Positions 22,767 through 29,936 of a stretch of DNA of 46,578 nucleotides are shown here, one piece after another; positions within the stretch are counted from its first letter, which is position 1, and every line of letters begins with the position of its first letter. The notes beneath the pieces are model-generated. The model was not told where the DNA came from, made no database searches, and saw nothing but the letters and a program-made list of their open reading frames with translations. The position numbers and the translations under genes were made by a program. Origin of the DNA: JACDAN01 sp050698015. GTDB lineage: Bacteria > Actinomycetota > Thermoleophilia > Gaiellales > Gaiellaceae. The stretch spans positions 1-46,578 of the forward strand of contig JBOHAU010000062.1 of assembly GCA_050698015.1 (NCBI GenBank). Reading direction: 5' to 3'.

Positions 22767-25070
22767 ATGAGCGTTTCGGAGGAACGCAGGCCGCTGCTGA
22801 TCTCGCGGGCGTGGGTGCAAGCGGCCGCCCTCGTCTTCCTCTTCGGCTTCTTCGTCCTCGGTTTGCTGGCCTACCGCACGTACCAGGCGGAGCCCCCGGT
22901 GCCCGTCCGGGTCGTCGACCCAGGCGGCCGCGAGCTCTTCAGGGGCGACGACGTGCGGAGTGGACAGAAGCTTTTCCTCCGTAACGGCCTCATGCAGTAC
23001 GGCTCGATCTTCGGGCACGGCGCCTACCTCGGCCCCGACTTCACCGCCGACTACCTCCACAGGTCGGCGCTCCACGTCCGCGACCAGTACGGCGGCGAAC
23101 AGTCGGACGTGGCCCGCTCGCGGACCGTCGACGACTTCCGGACGAACCGTTACTCGAGCGAGACGAAGACCCTCGAGCTGACGGCGGCACAGGCGCTGGC
23201 GTTCGACCGCATTCGGGCGCACTACGCGCGGTTCTTCGGGGCGGAGAGCAACGCCAACGGGCTCCGCCGCGAAGCGATCACCGACCCCGACCACATCAGG
23301 CAGCTGACCGCCTACTTCGCCTGGTCGGCGTGGGCGGCCTCGACCGAGCGGCCGGGGCACGACTACACCTACACGAACAACTGGCCGCCCGAGCCGCTCG
23401 TCGACAACAAGCCCACGGCAAACGTCATCGTCTGGAGCGTCCTTTCGCTGATCGCATTGCTCGGCGGCGTCGGGCTCCTGTTCGGGGCCTTCGGACGCTG
23501 GAACTTCCTCGGCTGGCATGGCCGTGAACAGGCCGCGCTCTCCTTCCGCAAGCCCGGTGACGTCGCGCTCACGCCCGCCCAGCGGGCGACGGCCTGGTTC
23601 TTTCTCGTGATGGCGGCGCTCTTCCTCGTCCAGACGCTCGTCGGCGCCGCCTCGCAGCACTACCGGGCGGATGTGGCCGACTTCTTCGGCATCAACCTGG
23701 CCGCCTGGTTCCCGTTCAACCTCATGCGGACCTGGCACGTGCAGCTGGCGATCTTCTTCGTCGCCACCTCGTACCTAGCCGCCGGCATCTTCCTCGCGCC
23801 GATGATCGCGCGGCGCGAGCCGCGCGGCCAGCACCTGCTCGCCTTCGGACTGCTCGGCGCGCTCGTGCTCGTCGTGGGAGGCAGCATGCTCGGCGAGCTT
23901 GCCGGCATCCACGGATGGACGAGCGGGCTGGCTGCCTGGTTCGGCAACCAGGGCTGGGAATACCTCGACCTCGGGCGCTTTTGGCAGATCTTGCTCTCGA
24001 TCGGGATCTTCGCCTGGGTCTTCATGCTCTGGCGCGTGCTGCGGACGCGCCTGCGCCGCGAGCACAGGGGCAACATGCCCTGGCTCTTCTTCTTCGCGGC
24101 GCTCGCGATCCCGGTCTTCTACGCGGTCGGGCTGCTGGCGCGCGACGACTCGACGTTCACCACGGCCGACTTCTGGCGGTTCTGGGTCGTGCACCTCTGG
24201 GTCGAGGACTTCCTCGAACTGTTCACGACCGTGATGGTCGCCTACATCTTCGTCTTGCTCGGCGTCGTCCGCGAGCGAGTCGCGCTGATCGTCGTCTACC
24301 TCGACATCGTCCTCTACTCCGTGGGCGGCGTGATCGGGACGATGCACCACTTGTACTTCTCGGGCGCGCCGGCCGAGCACATGGCTCTGGGCGCGTTCTT
24401 CTCCGCAGCGGAGGTGATCCCCCTCACCTTCCTGACGGTCGAGGCCTGGAGCTTCGTCCAGCTCGGCGCGCGGCAGGAGTCGCACTCGCGGACGCCGTTC
24501 CCGCACCGCTGGGCGGTGATGTTCCTGGTCGCCGTCGGCTTCTGGAACTTCCTAGGGGCCGGCATCTTCGGCTTCCTGATCAACCTGCCGATCGTCTCCT
24601 ACTACGAGATCGGGACGGCGTTGACGGCCAACCACGGGCACGCGGCGATGATGGGCGTCTACGGCATGCTCGCCGTCGGGTTGGCGCTCTTCTGCCTCCG
24701 CTACCTGATCCCCGAAGAGCGCTGGTCCGACAGCGCGGCGAGGCTCAGCTTCTGGTCGCTGAACATCGGGCTCGCCTGGATGTCGTTCGCCACGCTCTTC
24801 CCGCTCGGGATGCTCCAGCTCTACGAGTCCGTCTCGAGCGGCTACTACGAGGCTCGCACGCTCGAGTTCCTGACGAACGACACGAACGCGCTGATCGAGT
24901 GGATCCGCCTGCCCGGCGACGTCCTCTTCATCGCCGGCGGCGTGCTGCCGCTCCTCTACCTCTGTTGGCTCGGCGTGCGCTACACCGTCCCCCGGGTGAC
25001 GCTCGAGCAACCCGACATCCTCTTCACGGAAATCACCGAGCCGGTCGGCGTCCGCGAGGAGGGCTCGTGA
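22767..25070 (+). CDS. norZ: Quinol-dependent nitric oxide reductase (qNOR)
   Basis: A 767-residue single-chain NO reductase (2 NO to N2O). An N-terminal helix and periplasmic domain (about 40-215) are fused to the 12-helix NorB core. Ligands: low-spin haem His324 (RTWHVQLAIFF) and His625; haem b3 His623 (NHGHAAMMG); FeB His476, His527, His528 (TMHHLYFSG); catalytic Glu480 and Glu484 (HLWVEDFLELF). His298, Asp302 and Phe306 resemble the quinol pocket of the Geobacillus enzyme. With both Glu and all His intact it looks like a true reductase, not an NO dismutase. ATG two bases after the DUF2269 stop. NirK, which makes NO, is encoded 3.3 kb away. Confidence 0.95.
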   Translation: MSVSEERRPLLISRAWVQAAALVFLFGFFVLGLLAYRTYQAEPPVPVRVVDPGGRELFRGDDVRSGQKLFLRNGLMQYGSIFGHGAYLGPDFTADYLHRSALHVRDQYGGEQSDVARSRTVDDFRTNRYSSETKTLELTAAQALAFDRIRAHYARFFGAESNANGLRREAITDPDHIRQLTAYFAWSAWAASTERPGHDYTYTNNWPPEPLVDNKPTANVIVWSVLSLIALLGGVGLLFGAFGRWNFLGWHGREQAALSFRKPGDVALTPAQRATAWFFLVMAALFLVQTLVGAASQHYRADVADFFGINLAAWFPFNLMRTWHVQLAIFFVATSYLAAGIFLAPMIARREPRGQHLLAFGLLGALVLVVGGSMLGELAGIHGWTSGLAAWFGNQGWEYLDLGRFWQILLSIGIFAWVFMLWRVLRTRLRREHRGNMPWLFFFAALAIPVFYAVGLLARDDSTFTTADFWRFWVVHLWVEDFLELFTTVMVAYIFVLLGVVRERVALIVVYLDIVLYSVGGVIGTMHHLYFSGAPAEHMALGAFFSAAEVIPLTFLTVEAWSFVQLGARQESHSRTPFPHRWAVMFLVAVGFWNFLGAGIFGFLINLPIVSYYEIGTALTANHGHAAMMGVYGMLAVGLALFCLRYLIPEERWSDSAARLSFWSLNIGLAWMSFATLFPLGMLQLYESVSSGYYEARTLEFLTNDTNALIEWIRLPGDVLFIAGGVLPLLYLCWLGVRYTVPRVTLEQPDILFTEITEPVGVREEGS

Positions 25071-25072
25071 AC

Positions 25073-25573
25073 ATGCATCCGGAGGCGCTCGTCCTCGGCG
25101 GCTACGCACTCTTCCTGCTCGGCGCCGCCGCCTCGCTCGACACGCTCGCGCGCCACTCGCACCGGCGCTCGCAGCGCTTCCGGACCGCGGGCTTCAGCTA
25201 CCACGAGCACCTCGACGCCTGGGAGTGTCCCGAGGGCCAGCATCTCTGGCCGCAGGAGCTCGATCGCGAGCGGCGCCTCGTTCGCTATCGCGGCCGGCCT
25301 CAGGTCTGCAACGCGTGTCCGAGCAAGCCGGTCTGCACGGACTCCGACGAAGGGCGCGAGGTGGTGCGCTTCCTTGACGATTGGCCACAGCTCGAGGCGG
25401 GGCGGTTCCACCGGGGTCTGGCGCTGACCCTGATCGTGCTGGCGGCGCTCATGGCGCTGGCCGCCCTCGTCCGCCACCACGATCCGGCAGAGCTGGCCGT
25501 GCTGGGCTGCGTGCTGGCGCTGAGCGGATTCGCCGGCCGCCAGCTCGCACCGGCCTTGATCCGCCGCCGCTAG
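25073..25573 (+). CDS. Membrane protein with a transposase-type zinc ribbon
   Basis: A 166-residue protein: one helix (about 8-24), a soluble domain (about 28-110), then two helices (about 116-155). The soluble part has Cys52, 79, 82 and 88 in WECPEGQHLWP and RPQVCNACPSKPVCTDSDEG. This C-x26-C-x2-C-x5-C pattern and the residues around it look like the zinc ribbon of DDE transposases (Y/R..C..CP....CT.S..GR). No DDE catalytic domain is present, so this seems a domesticated or convergent metal/redox module. ATG 25073 is nine bases after AGGAGGG; a GTG at 25067 would be too close. Last gene of the norZ operon. Confidence 0.75.
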   Translation: MHPEALVLGGYALFLLGAAASLDTLARHSHRRSQRFRTAGFSYHEHLDAWECPEGQHLWPQELDRERRLVRYRGRPQVCNACPSKPVCTDSDEGREVVRFLDDWPQLEAGRFHRGLALTLIVLAALMALAALVRHHDPAELAVLGCVLALSGFAGRQLAPALIRRR

Positions 25574-25575
25574 GA

Positions 25576-25603
25576 CAGAAAGGGCCCGCGAAAGCGCGGG
25601 CCC
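25576..25603. terminator. Strong bidirectional terminator
   Basis: AAAGGGCCCGCG and CGCGGGCCCTTT form a perfect 12-base stem with a four-base AAAG loop. The T run is part of the stem on each strand, so it can end both the norZ operon (stop at 25573) and the convergent GTPase gene (stop at 25619). Confidence 0.85.
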
Positions 25604-25618
25604 TTTCAGCCTTGGCGA

Positions 25619-26959
25619 TCAGACGAGCACCGCTCCCGCGGTCTCGATCTCGGTGAGGACGGGAAGCAACACGTCCTCGAGGTTCGGCCGCCCGAGCTCG
25701 CGGAGCTCGTACGTGGCGTGCCTGATCGGGACCTTGACCGAGATCAGCCGCCCGAGGTCGATCGGCGTGCCGGTGACGACCACGTCACACGGCGTCGCGT
25801 TGATCGTCGCCTCGAGCTCCGTCAGCTGCTCGTCCCCGTAGCCCATGGCGGGCAGGACGTGCCCGATGTGCAGGAATCGCTCGAACACCTCGGCGATCGA
25901 GCCGACGGCCCACGGACGCGGGTCGATCAGCTCGTCGGCGCCGGCGTTCTTCGCCGCCACGGCTCCGGCCCCGAAGGGCATCTCACCGTGTGTGATCGTC
26001 GAGCCGTCGTCGATCACCAGGACGCTCTTGCCGACCAGGGTCGGGCCACGCGACAGCGTGACGGGCGATTCAGCCCGGACGACTGTCGCGTCGGGATTGA
26101 CTGCCGTGACGTCGGCGAGTACGCGTCCGACCTGCTCCGGCGTCGCTGAGTCGACCTTGTTGACGACGACGACGTCCGCCATGCGCAGGTTCGTCTCGCC
26201 CGGGTGGTACCGGAGCTCGTGCCCCGGGCGTAGCGGGTCCGTGACGACCACGAAGAGATCGGGCCGGAAGAACGGGAAGTCGTTGTTCCCGCCGTCCCAG
26301 ACGATCACGTCGGCGTCCTGCTCGGCCTGGTCGAGGATCGCCCCGTAGTCCACCCCGGCGTACATGACCATTCCCAGCTCAACGGGGCGCTCGTACTCCT
26401 CGCGCTCCTCGATCGTGGGGTTGGATGTATCGATGTCCGCCTGTGAGGCGAAGCGCTGCACGCGCATCGCCTCGAGGTCGCCGTACGGCATCGGATGCCG
26501 GACGAGGGCGACCCGCAGGCCGTGGTCGAGCAGGATCTGCCCGATCCGCCTGCTGGTCTGGCTCTTGCCCGCGCCTGTCCGCACGGCTCCGACCCCGATC
26601 ACGGGCTTCGCGCTGCGGAGCATCGTCGCGTTTGGCCCCAGCAGGCTGAAGTTCGCGCCTGCGGCGAGCACGATCGATGCCTTGTGCATCACGTCCTCGT
26701 GCGAGAGGTCGGAGTAGGCGAGGACGACCTCGTCGACTTCGAACTCGCGGATCAGCTCTGTCAGCTGCTCCTCGGCGAACACCGGGATGCCAGCCGGATA
26801 GAGGTCGCCGGCCAGCGAAGTCGGATACCTCCGGCTGTCGATCCCCGGAATCTGCGTGGCCGTGAAGGCTACGACGTCCACGTATGGGTCGTTCCGGAAG
26901 ACCACGTTGAAGTCGTGGAAGTCGCGGCCCCCGGCTCCCATGATGATGACGTTTTTCAT
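25619..26959 (-). CDS. Cyclic 2,3-diphosphoglycerate synthetase-like GTPase
   Basis: A 446-residue protein of the COG2403 family, which includes archaeal cyclic 2,3-diphosphoglycerate synthetase. Rossmann-like N-domain (MKNVIIMGAGGRDFHDFNVV, with VVFRNDPYVDVVAFTATQIP); P-loop GAVRTGAGKS at 124-133; switch-like DADVIVWDGGNNDFPFF; VVVNKVDS (267-271), an NKxD base-recognition motif. Full length. ATG with AAGGAG upstream. In archaea the product is a thermostabilising solute; in bacteria the role is not settled. It follows the 67-aa gene by 14 bases. Confidence 0.82.
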   Translation of the reverse strand: MKNVIIMGAGGRDFHDFNVVFRNDPYVDVVAFTATQIPGIDSRRYPTSLAGDLYPAGIPVFAEEQLTELIREFEVDEVVLAYSDLSHEDVMHKASIVLAAGANFSLLGPNATMLRSAKPVIGVGAVRTGAGKSQTSRRIGQILLDHGLRVALVRHPMPYGDLEAMRVQRFASQADIDTSNPTIEEREEYERPVELGMVMYAGVDYGAILDQAEQDADVIVWDGGNNDFPFFRPDLFVVVTDPLRPGHELRYHPGETNLRMADVVVVNKVDSATPEQVGRVLADVTAVNPDATVVRAESPVTLSRGPTLVGKSVLVIDDGSTITHGEMPFGAGAVAAKNAGADELIDPRPWAVGSIAEVFERFLHIGHVLPAMGYGDEQLTELEATINATPCDVVVTGTPIDLGRLISVKVPIRHATYELRELGRPNLEDVLLPVLTEIETAGAVLV

Positions 26960-26973
26960 CGCTGCTCCTTTTC

Positions 26974-27177
26974 TCAGACCCCGCTGGCCTCGGATTGGAA
27001 CGGAGCTACGCGCCTGTCGGCCGCCGGGTGCACGACGCGGACGGTCAGGAGACGGCCTTCGAGGCTCAGCTTCACCCGGTCGGATGCCGGGACCTCGACC
27101 TGCCAGAAGAGCTCCTTGTTCGTCTCGTGCTCGCGCACGCGGGGGAGCAAGCGGACATTGCCGTTGAGGCTCTCCAT
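26974..27177 (-). CDS. Small protein with Hsp20-like strand pattern
   Basis: A 67-residue protein: MESLNGNVRLLPRVREHETN, then FWQVEVPASDRVKLSLEGRL and LTVRVVHPAADRR. The middle strands (xVEVP...VKLSLEGRLLTVRV) look like the core of an alpha-crystallin domain but cover only a third of it, so this may be coincidence. AAGGAGG four bases before ATG 27177 makes it a convincing gene; the in-frame extension to 27213 is not needed. Probably transcribed with the downstream GTPase. Confidence 0.65.
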   Translation of the reverse strand: MESLNGNVRLLPRVREHETNKELFWQVEVPASDRVKLSLEGRLLTVRVVHPAADRRVAPFQSEASGV

Positions 27178-27248
27178 CGCTCCTCCTTTGGTTTGCTCAC
27201 CCCGATCGTCCATCCGGAAGCGGCGTGGTGCATCGGCGCCGCGCCTGA

Positions 27249-27271
27249 TCCGTAGTGCGGGGGACTACGGA
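27249..27271 (-). terminator. Hairpin at the end of the vkor gene
   Basis: TCCGTAGT and ACTACGGA form an eight-base stem around a seven-base loop and include the VKOR stop codon. No T run follows on the minus strand, so it may be an inefficient terminator or a stabilising 3' structure. Confidence 0.4.
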
Positions 27272-27705
27272 CGTTGCTCGAGTGGAGCGGCTCTGACTGT
27301 GTCCTGCGCCAGCTTCATCCGCACCAGAGCGAGGATCGCCAGACAGGTCACGATCCCGTCGCTCACCAAGCACCAGTCGCAGACCGCGCCGATCAGCTCG
27401 ATCTGCACATACAGGAGGTAGGTGCTGAAAACGGCCGCGGCGAGTGCGAGCGCTGTATGTGCGAACTGCACGCTCTCGTTTCGGGGCAGTGCGGTCGCGG
27501 CGAGCGTGAGGTAGGCCGCGAGGCCCAGCAGAGCGACCGGCACACCGAGCACCTCGGAGTAGGACGAGCTCTGAACCGTCTCGCAACCTCCGGTCGCACA
27601 GACCAGGGTGGAGCTCGTCTCGCGGACCCAGAGCAGGTAGCTCGACACCGCCGCGCCGACGAGCGCCAGCAGAGCTGAGGCGAACCGCGTTCGGCGCTCC
27701 GTCAT
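27265..27705 (-). CDS. Vitamin K epoxide reductase (VKOR) family protein
   Basis: A 146-residue four-helix VKOR homologue. The CxxC active site is CDWC in helix 4 (IGAVCDWCLVSDGIVTC); the loop cysteines are in LVCATGGCETVQSSSYSEVL, with the conserved Ser following. It re-oxidises periplasmic DsbA-like proteins and passes electrons to quinone. The ATG overlaps the stop of the DsbA-like gene (ATGA), which matches the expected redox pair. A longer in-frame extension upstream is Arg-rich and non-coding. Confidence 0.92.
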   Translation of the reverse strand: MTERRTRFASALLALVGAAVSSYLLWVRETSSTLVCATGGCETVQSSSYSEVLGVPVALLGLAAYLTLAATALPRNESVQFAHTALALAAAVFSTYLLYVQIELIGAVCDWCLVSDGIVTCLAILALVRMKLAQDTVRAAPLEQRP

Positions 27706-28373
27706 GCCGCGAGGGCGGCGTCGAGCGCGGGCCGGAGCCCTTCCGGTCCGAGCGACTCGAGGAAGACCAGCTCGAGCTTTCGTCCGGTTCGGCCGACCTG
27801 GAACGCCGGAGTTCCCCTCACGCCGGCTGCTTCGGCCGTCTCGGCCGCCGTCGCGAGTTGTCGATCGACCCACGGCTTGGAGCCTTCGGCGACCGCCCGA
27901 GGACCGGCGACCTCGGCGAGGAGCTCCTCGGTCACCCAGCCACGGTTCTCCGCTCCTTGTCGGCGGTAGAGGGCGTCAACGACGTCCCACGAGCGGTTCT
28001 GCCGACTCGCTCCGAGAACAGCGCGCAGAGCTCGTTCCGAGTCCGGCCCGATGAACGCGAGCCCCCGAAACACGATCCGTACCTTCCCGGTTCGGACGTA
28101 CTCGTCGACGAGGACGGGAAGCGCCGAGCGCGCCCACTCGGCGCAGTACGGGCACTGCGGGTCCGCGTACTCGACGAGCGTGACGGGCGCGTTCGGGTCG
28201 CCGAGGGCGAGCCCGGCCTGGGGGATCCCGGCGAGCGAGCTTTGCTCGGACGAGTTCGCCGGCGCGGACGAGCCGCCGGACCCGACCCGGCTCGCGCCGA
28301 TCAGGACCGCGGAGAGGACTACCACGGCGGCCAGCAGGAAGGCCGGACGCCGCCTGTCGAGCAGCCTGCTCAA
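27702..28373 (-). CDS. DsbA-like thioredoxin-fold thiol oxidoreductase
   Basis: A 223-residue exported thioredoxin-fold protein. Membrane anchor or signal RRRPAFLLAAVVVLSAVLIG (about 8-27); active site VEYADPQCPYCAEWARSALP (CPYC); insertion helices; cis-Pro loop AAGVRGTPAFQVGRTGRK (GTPAF). It belongs to the DsbA/DSBA-Trx_4 group common in actinomycetes. The TTG start is supported by a TTGA overlap with the nirK stop. Partnered by VKOR immediately downstream; together they would form disulfides outside the membrane. Confidence 0.88.
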   Translation of the reverse strand: MSRLLDRRRPAFLLAAVVVLSAVLIGASRVGSGGSSAPANSSEQSSLAGIPQAGLALGDPNAPVTLVEYADPQCPYCAEWARSALPVLVDEYVRTGKVRIVFRGLAFIGPDSERALRAVLGASRQNRSWDVVDALYRRQGAENRGWVTEELLAEVAGPRAVAEGSKPWVDRQLATAAETAEAAGVRGTPAFQVGRTGRKLELVFLESLGPEGLRPALDAALAA

Positions 28374-29509
28374 TGCGACATCGAGCCCTTCGGGTTACCG
28401 ACCTTCAGGATCCCGACCTGGCCGAGATCGACGTGCGCGAACGCGTGACTCACGATCGGATAGGTCCCCGGCCCGTCGATCTTCACGTCGAAGACTCCGC
28501 CCCCGCCGGCCGCGACGACGGCCGTCTGGATGCCGCGTTGGGGTGGGCTCGTGACATCGGAGTTGACCCAGGCCCGGTCGAAGATAGTCCCGACGACGTG
28601 GAAGTTCACGTTCTCCGTCGGTCCCGCCGCGACCACGTAGAAGCGCACGGTTTCGCCGGGGTTGGACGTCAGCGGGTGTGTGACGTACTGGTTCGCGTAG
28701 CCGTTGAACGTCGTCCAGTCGGGTGTCATCGCGCGAGCCTTCGCCATGTCGAGCGAGGCCGGCTCCTTGATTCCGTCGGCGTTCAGGTACCACTCGCTTC
28801 CGACGAGCACGTATTCGCGGTCAGCCTTGGGCAGCGACTTGGCCGGGCTGACGACGATCGCGCCGTACATGCCGTTGGCGATGTGCGCGAGCACCGGCTT
28901 CGTGCCGCAGTGGTACATGTAGACGCCCGGGTCTCCCGCCTTGAAGCGGAACGTGAACGACTCTCCGGGCATCGCGTCGCGGAAGGCCTTGTCCGGGGCG
29001 ATCCGCGCGGCGTGGAAGTCAATCGAGTGCGGGATCGAGCCGCCGTTCGTCAGCGTCATCTCGACGGTCTGACCTTCACGGACGTGCACGATCGGGCCCG
29101 GCGCGCCGTGGCCGTCGAAGGCCCAGGTGTTGTAGCGGACGCCGGGCGCGATCTCGACCGGCATGTCCTTCAGCGTCATGTGCACCTTGACGACGTTCGT
29201 CGCCGCGAGCGGCGGCAGGGTCGCGTCGTAGGCCCTGTGCGCCTCTGCGAGCGCTTGCGCATTCGAGGGGACGACTCCGGCGAAGCTGTTCAGCGGGAGG
29301 GCGGTGTTGTGGTCGGTCGCAAGGGCTGCGGCCGCGGGCGCCGGGGCCGCTGCGCTCTCGCCCCCATCACGGGCGTCCAGCCACATGAGGACGGCGACGA
29401 TGCCGAGGACCCCGACCAGGAGGCCGAGTAGCACGGCTGCGGCACTGACCAGCGCTCCGGCGCCGGTCTCGGCGCGCCGAGGGGGAAGTGACGGTGTGTG
29501 GACGGACAT
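28370..29509 (-). CDS. nirK: Copper-containing nitrite reductase (NO-forming)
   Basis: A 379-residue two-cupredoxin protein with an N-terminal anchor (about 20-43). Type 1 copper: His161, Cys201, His209, Met214; type 2 copper: His166, His200, His355; catalytic Asp164 (IPHSIDFHAA) and the second-sphere His304 (NFHVVGTIF). The pair YHCG (200-203) and LAHIANGM places both sites as in known NirK/AniA. It reduces nitrite to NO, which the qNOR at 22767-25070 can consume. ATG 29509 with AAGGAG nine bases upstream. Perfect palindromic candidate operator 82 bases upstream. Followed by coupled dsbA and vkor genes. Other two-domain multicopper oxidases are less likely. Confidence 0.9.
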   Translation of the reverse strand: MSVHTPSLPPRRAETGAGALVSAAAVLLGLLVGVLGIVAVLMWLDARDGGESAAAPAPAAAALATDHNTALPLNSFAGVVPSNAQALAEAHRAYDATLPPLAATNVVKVHMTLKDMPVEIAPGVRYNTWAFDGHGAPGPIVHVREGQTVEMTLTNGGSIPHSIDFHAARIAPDKAFRDAMPGESFTFRFKAGDPGVYMYHCGTKPVLAHIANGMYGAIVVSPAKSLPKADREYVLVGSEWYLNADGIKEPASLDMAKARAMTPDWTTFNGYANQYVTHPLTSNPGETVRFYVVAAGPTENVNFHVVGTIFDRAWVNSDVTSPPQRGIQTAVVAAGGGGVFDVKIDGPGTYPIVSHAFAHVDLGQVGILKVGNPKGSMSH

Positions 29510-29590
29510 CTGTGCAGGCTCCTTTCGCGGTCTGCGCAAATGGTCGGCGAGCCCGTCCAGGACGGCGTCCGAGCGCAGCCGTAGACCGTT

Positions 29591-29605
29591 TGCGGGTTTC
29601 CCGCA
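29591..29605. promoter_or_regulatory. Candidate operator, best copy of the palindrome family (site E)
   Basis: TGCGGGAAACCCGCA on the minus strand: perfect six-base arms (TGCGGG / CCCGCA) around AAA. It sits between the cupin stop and nirK, 82 bases before the nirK start. Confidence 0.6.
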
Positions 29606-29608
29606 GCG

Positions 29609-29926
29609 TCAGGCTGGGCTGTCGCCGGCGAAGATCACGAGGACACTCAGTCCCTCGTAGCCGACGAAGCGATGGTCGGCGCCGGCCGGGACGAACGCGG
29701 CTTCGCCCTCTTTCAGATCGACTTGCGCGCCCTCGACCTCGAGCGTCCCGCGCCCGTCGAGCACCACGTAGAGCTCGTCTCGATCGTGGGGCTGCTGCCG
29801 GTCCGGCTCCGGCGCGACGAGCACGTAGACGCCTACCTCCATGCCCGGCGAGGCGTGGACGATCTCGTAGCCACCCTTCCCGGCGGCGAGCCGTCGCTCG
29901 ACCTCCCGAACGTGAATGGGGTCCAC
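29609..29926 (-). CDS. Small cupin-domain protein
   Basis: A 105-residue single cupin. Motif 1 is QPHDRDELYVVLDGRGTLEV (H-x3-E with metal-type His and Glu), motif 2 EGEAAFVPAGADHRFVGYEG (P-x4-H). It probably binds a divalent metal; small stand-alone cupins act as sensors, isomerases or dioxygenases. GTG start at 29926, ten bases after the CtpE-like ATPase stop, with no strong ribosome site. Probably the last gene of the small peptide-Usp-Usp-ATPase operon. Confidence 0.85.
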   Translation of the reverse strand: MDPIHVREVERRLAAGKGGYEIVHASPGMEVGVYVLVAPEPDRQQPHDRDELYVVLDGRGTLEVEGAQVDLKEGEAAFVPAGADHRFVGYEGLSVLVIFAGDSPA

Positions 29927-29936
29927 GATCGCGAGC

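Noticed and set aside
22767..25070. Nitric oxide dismutase instead of NO reductase
   Set aside because: The FeB histidines and both catalytic glutamates are present, as in true NO reductases; dismutases are reported to change these positions.
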